Shown here: positions 5,201 to 5,520 of the stretch, in pieces
Layout: each line of letters starts with the position of its first letter
Numbering within the stretch: the stretch's first letter is position 1
Assembly: GCA_047631095.1 (NCBI GenBank)
Contig: JBLHZD010000276.1
Coordinates: forward strand, 1-5,520
From: JABJJH01 sp047631095
GTDB taxonomy: Bacteria; Pseudomonadota; Alphaproteobacteria; UBA8366; GCA-2717185
Length of the DNA stretch: 5,520 nucleotides
Reading direction: 5' to 3'
Notes under the pieces: model-generated
Told to the model about the DNA's origin: nothing
What the model saw: only the letters and a program-made list of their open reading frames with translations
The model's database searches: none
Translations under genes and position numbers: made by a program

Positions 5201-5520
5201 TCAAGATCTCGGTTCGTATTTTGCGATCTCAACCCGGACGCGCAATTCGATGTGATCGAGTAGCGAATCGAGTTCCGGGTCGTCGGTCCGTTCTCGACGT
5301 TCCGCCACAATCCGGGCCAAATTCATAAGGCGCCCTTTTGGCATCGCGCCCGCCAGTAAATCCAGTTTAATGAGCTCCAGCTCATCAAGCGTGTCAAAGC
5401 CCCATTTCCGGGCGCGCGAACGGGGCCCGTCTTCGGTGGCGTCGCCGACATCCTAAATCGCCAAAACGCCGTCAACGCTATGGGCTGGCGCACTCGCCGT
5501 TACGCCCGCCGCGCTATCGA
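5201..5520 (-). pseudogene. fliX: Flagellar assembly regulator FliX, C-terminal part with internal stop
   Basis: FliX is a small alphaproteobacterial membrane-associated regulator that couples basal-body assembly to the activity of the sigma-54 activator FlbD. The gene enters from the right edge. The last 83 codons before TGA (5201-5203) read DVGDATED, then KWGFDTLDELELIKLDLLAG, RLMNLARIVAERRERTDDPEL and LLDHIELRVRVEIAKYE. These match the family end, with its LLD.LD.L...LL.G and LD.IE.RA.VE.AKL patterns. The same frame upstream (5456-5518) reads SVDGVLAI after an Ala/Ser/Pro-rich linker, as expected just before the family's Q-E/D-V segment. Between them is an in-frame TAG at 5453-5455, where a glutamine (CAG) would be expected. 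One C-to-T change explains it. No plausible restart follows the stop. The N-terminal half is outside the window. Confidence 0.82.

Noticed and set aside
5453..5455. TAG as a reassigned sense codon
   Set aside because: flgA and flgF both end in TAG exactly at family termini, and nothing else in the window suggests recoding.

Overview
The window is a piece of an alphaproteobacterial flagellar locus. Three things support this assignment: a FliX homologue (a regulator essentially confined to alphaproteobacteria), a single-cysteine alphaproteobacterial DksA lying between flagellar genes, and a fliL gene divergent from a flgF-flgG-flgA-flgH operon. The gene order resembles free-living Rhodospirillales-type genomes, but I cannot name a genus from sequence alone.

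Layout. Positions 1-102 hold the last codons of an IS630-type transposase on the + strand. Positions 103-264 are non-coding and end in three 20-bp tandem repeats that run into the fliL stop codon. fliL (265-801, - strand) is intact. A 327-bp divergent control region (802-1128) follows and contains a well-spaced sigma-54 promoter (1073-1088) pointing at flgF. The + strand operon flgF (1129-1856), flgG (1868-2653), flgA (2666-3712) and flgH (3739-4500) encodes proximal/distal rod proteins, the P-ring chaperone and the L-ring lipoprotein. It ends at a bidirectional hairpin terminator (4523-4561). On the - strand lie dksA (4623-5039) and the 3' part of fliX (5201 to the window edge).

The main observation is that this flagellar cluster carries several lesions. 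flgF has lost one base near 1518, so the 242-codon gene is split between two frames, although both halves are otherwise well conserved. fliX has an in-frame TAG at 5453-5455 where the family would be expected to carry a glutamine (CAG to TAG), with clearly FliX-like sequence on both sides. The position after fliL, where fliM is expected, holds an IS630 end instead. flgG has unusual substitutions in its N-terminal rod motif. fliL, flgG, flgA, flgH and dksA are full length. The pattern fits early decay of motility (as in a host-adapted or sessile lineage) or, less interestingly, an error-prone assembly. TAG ends flgF and flgA at natural termini, so stop-codon reassignment is unlikely.

All three - strand genes also show short tandem duplications at or just beyond their stop codons (20 bp x3, 16 bp x2, 12 bp x2). 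I see no evidence of a defence system, CRISPR array, RNA gene or novel multi-gene system here.
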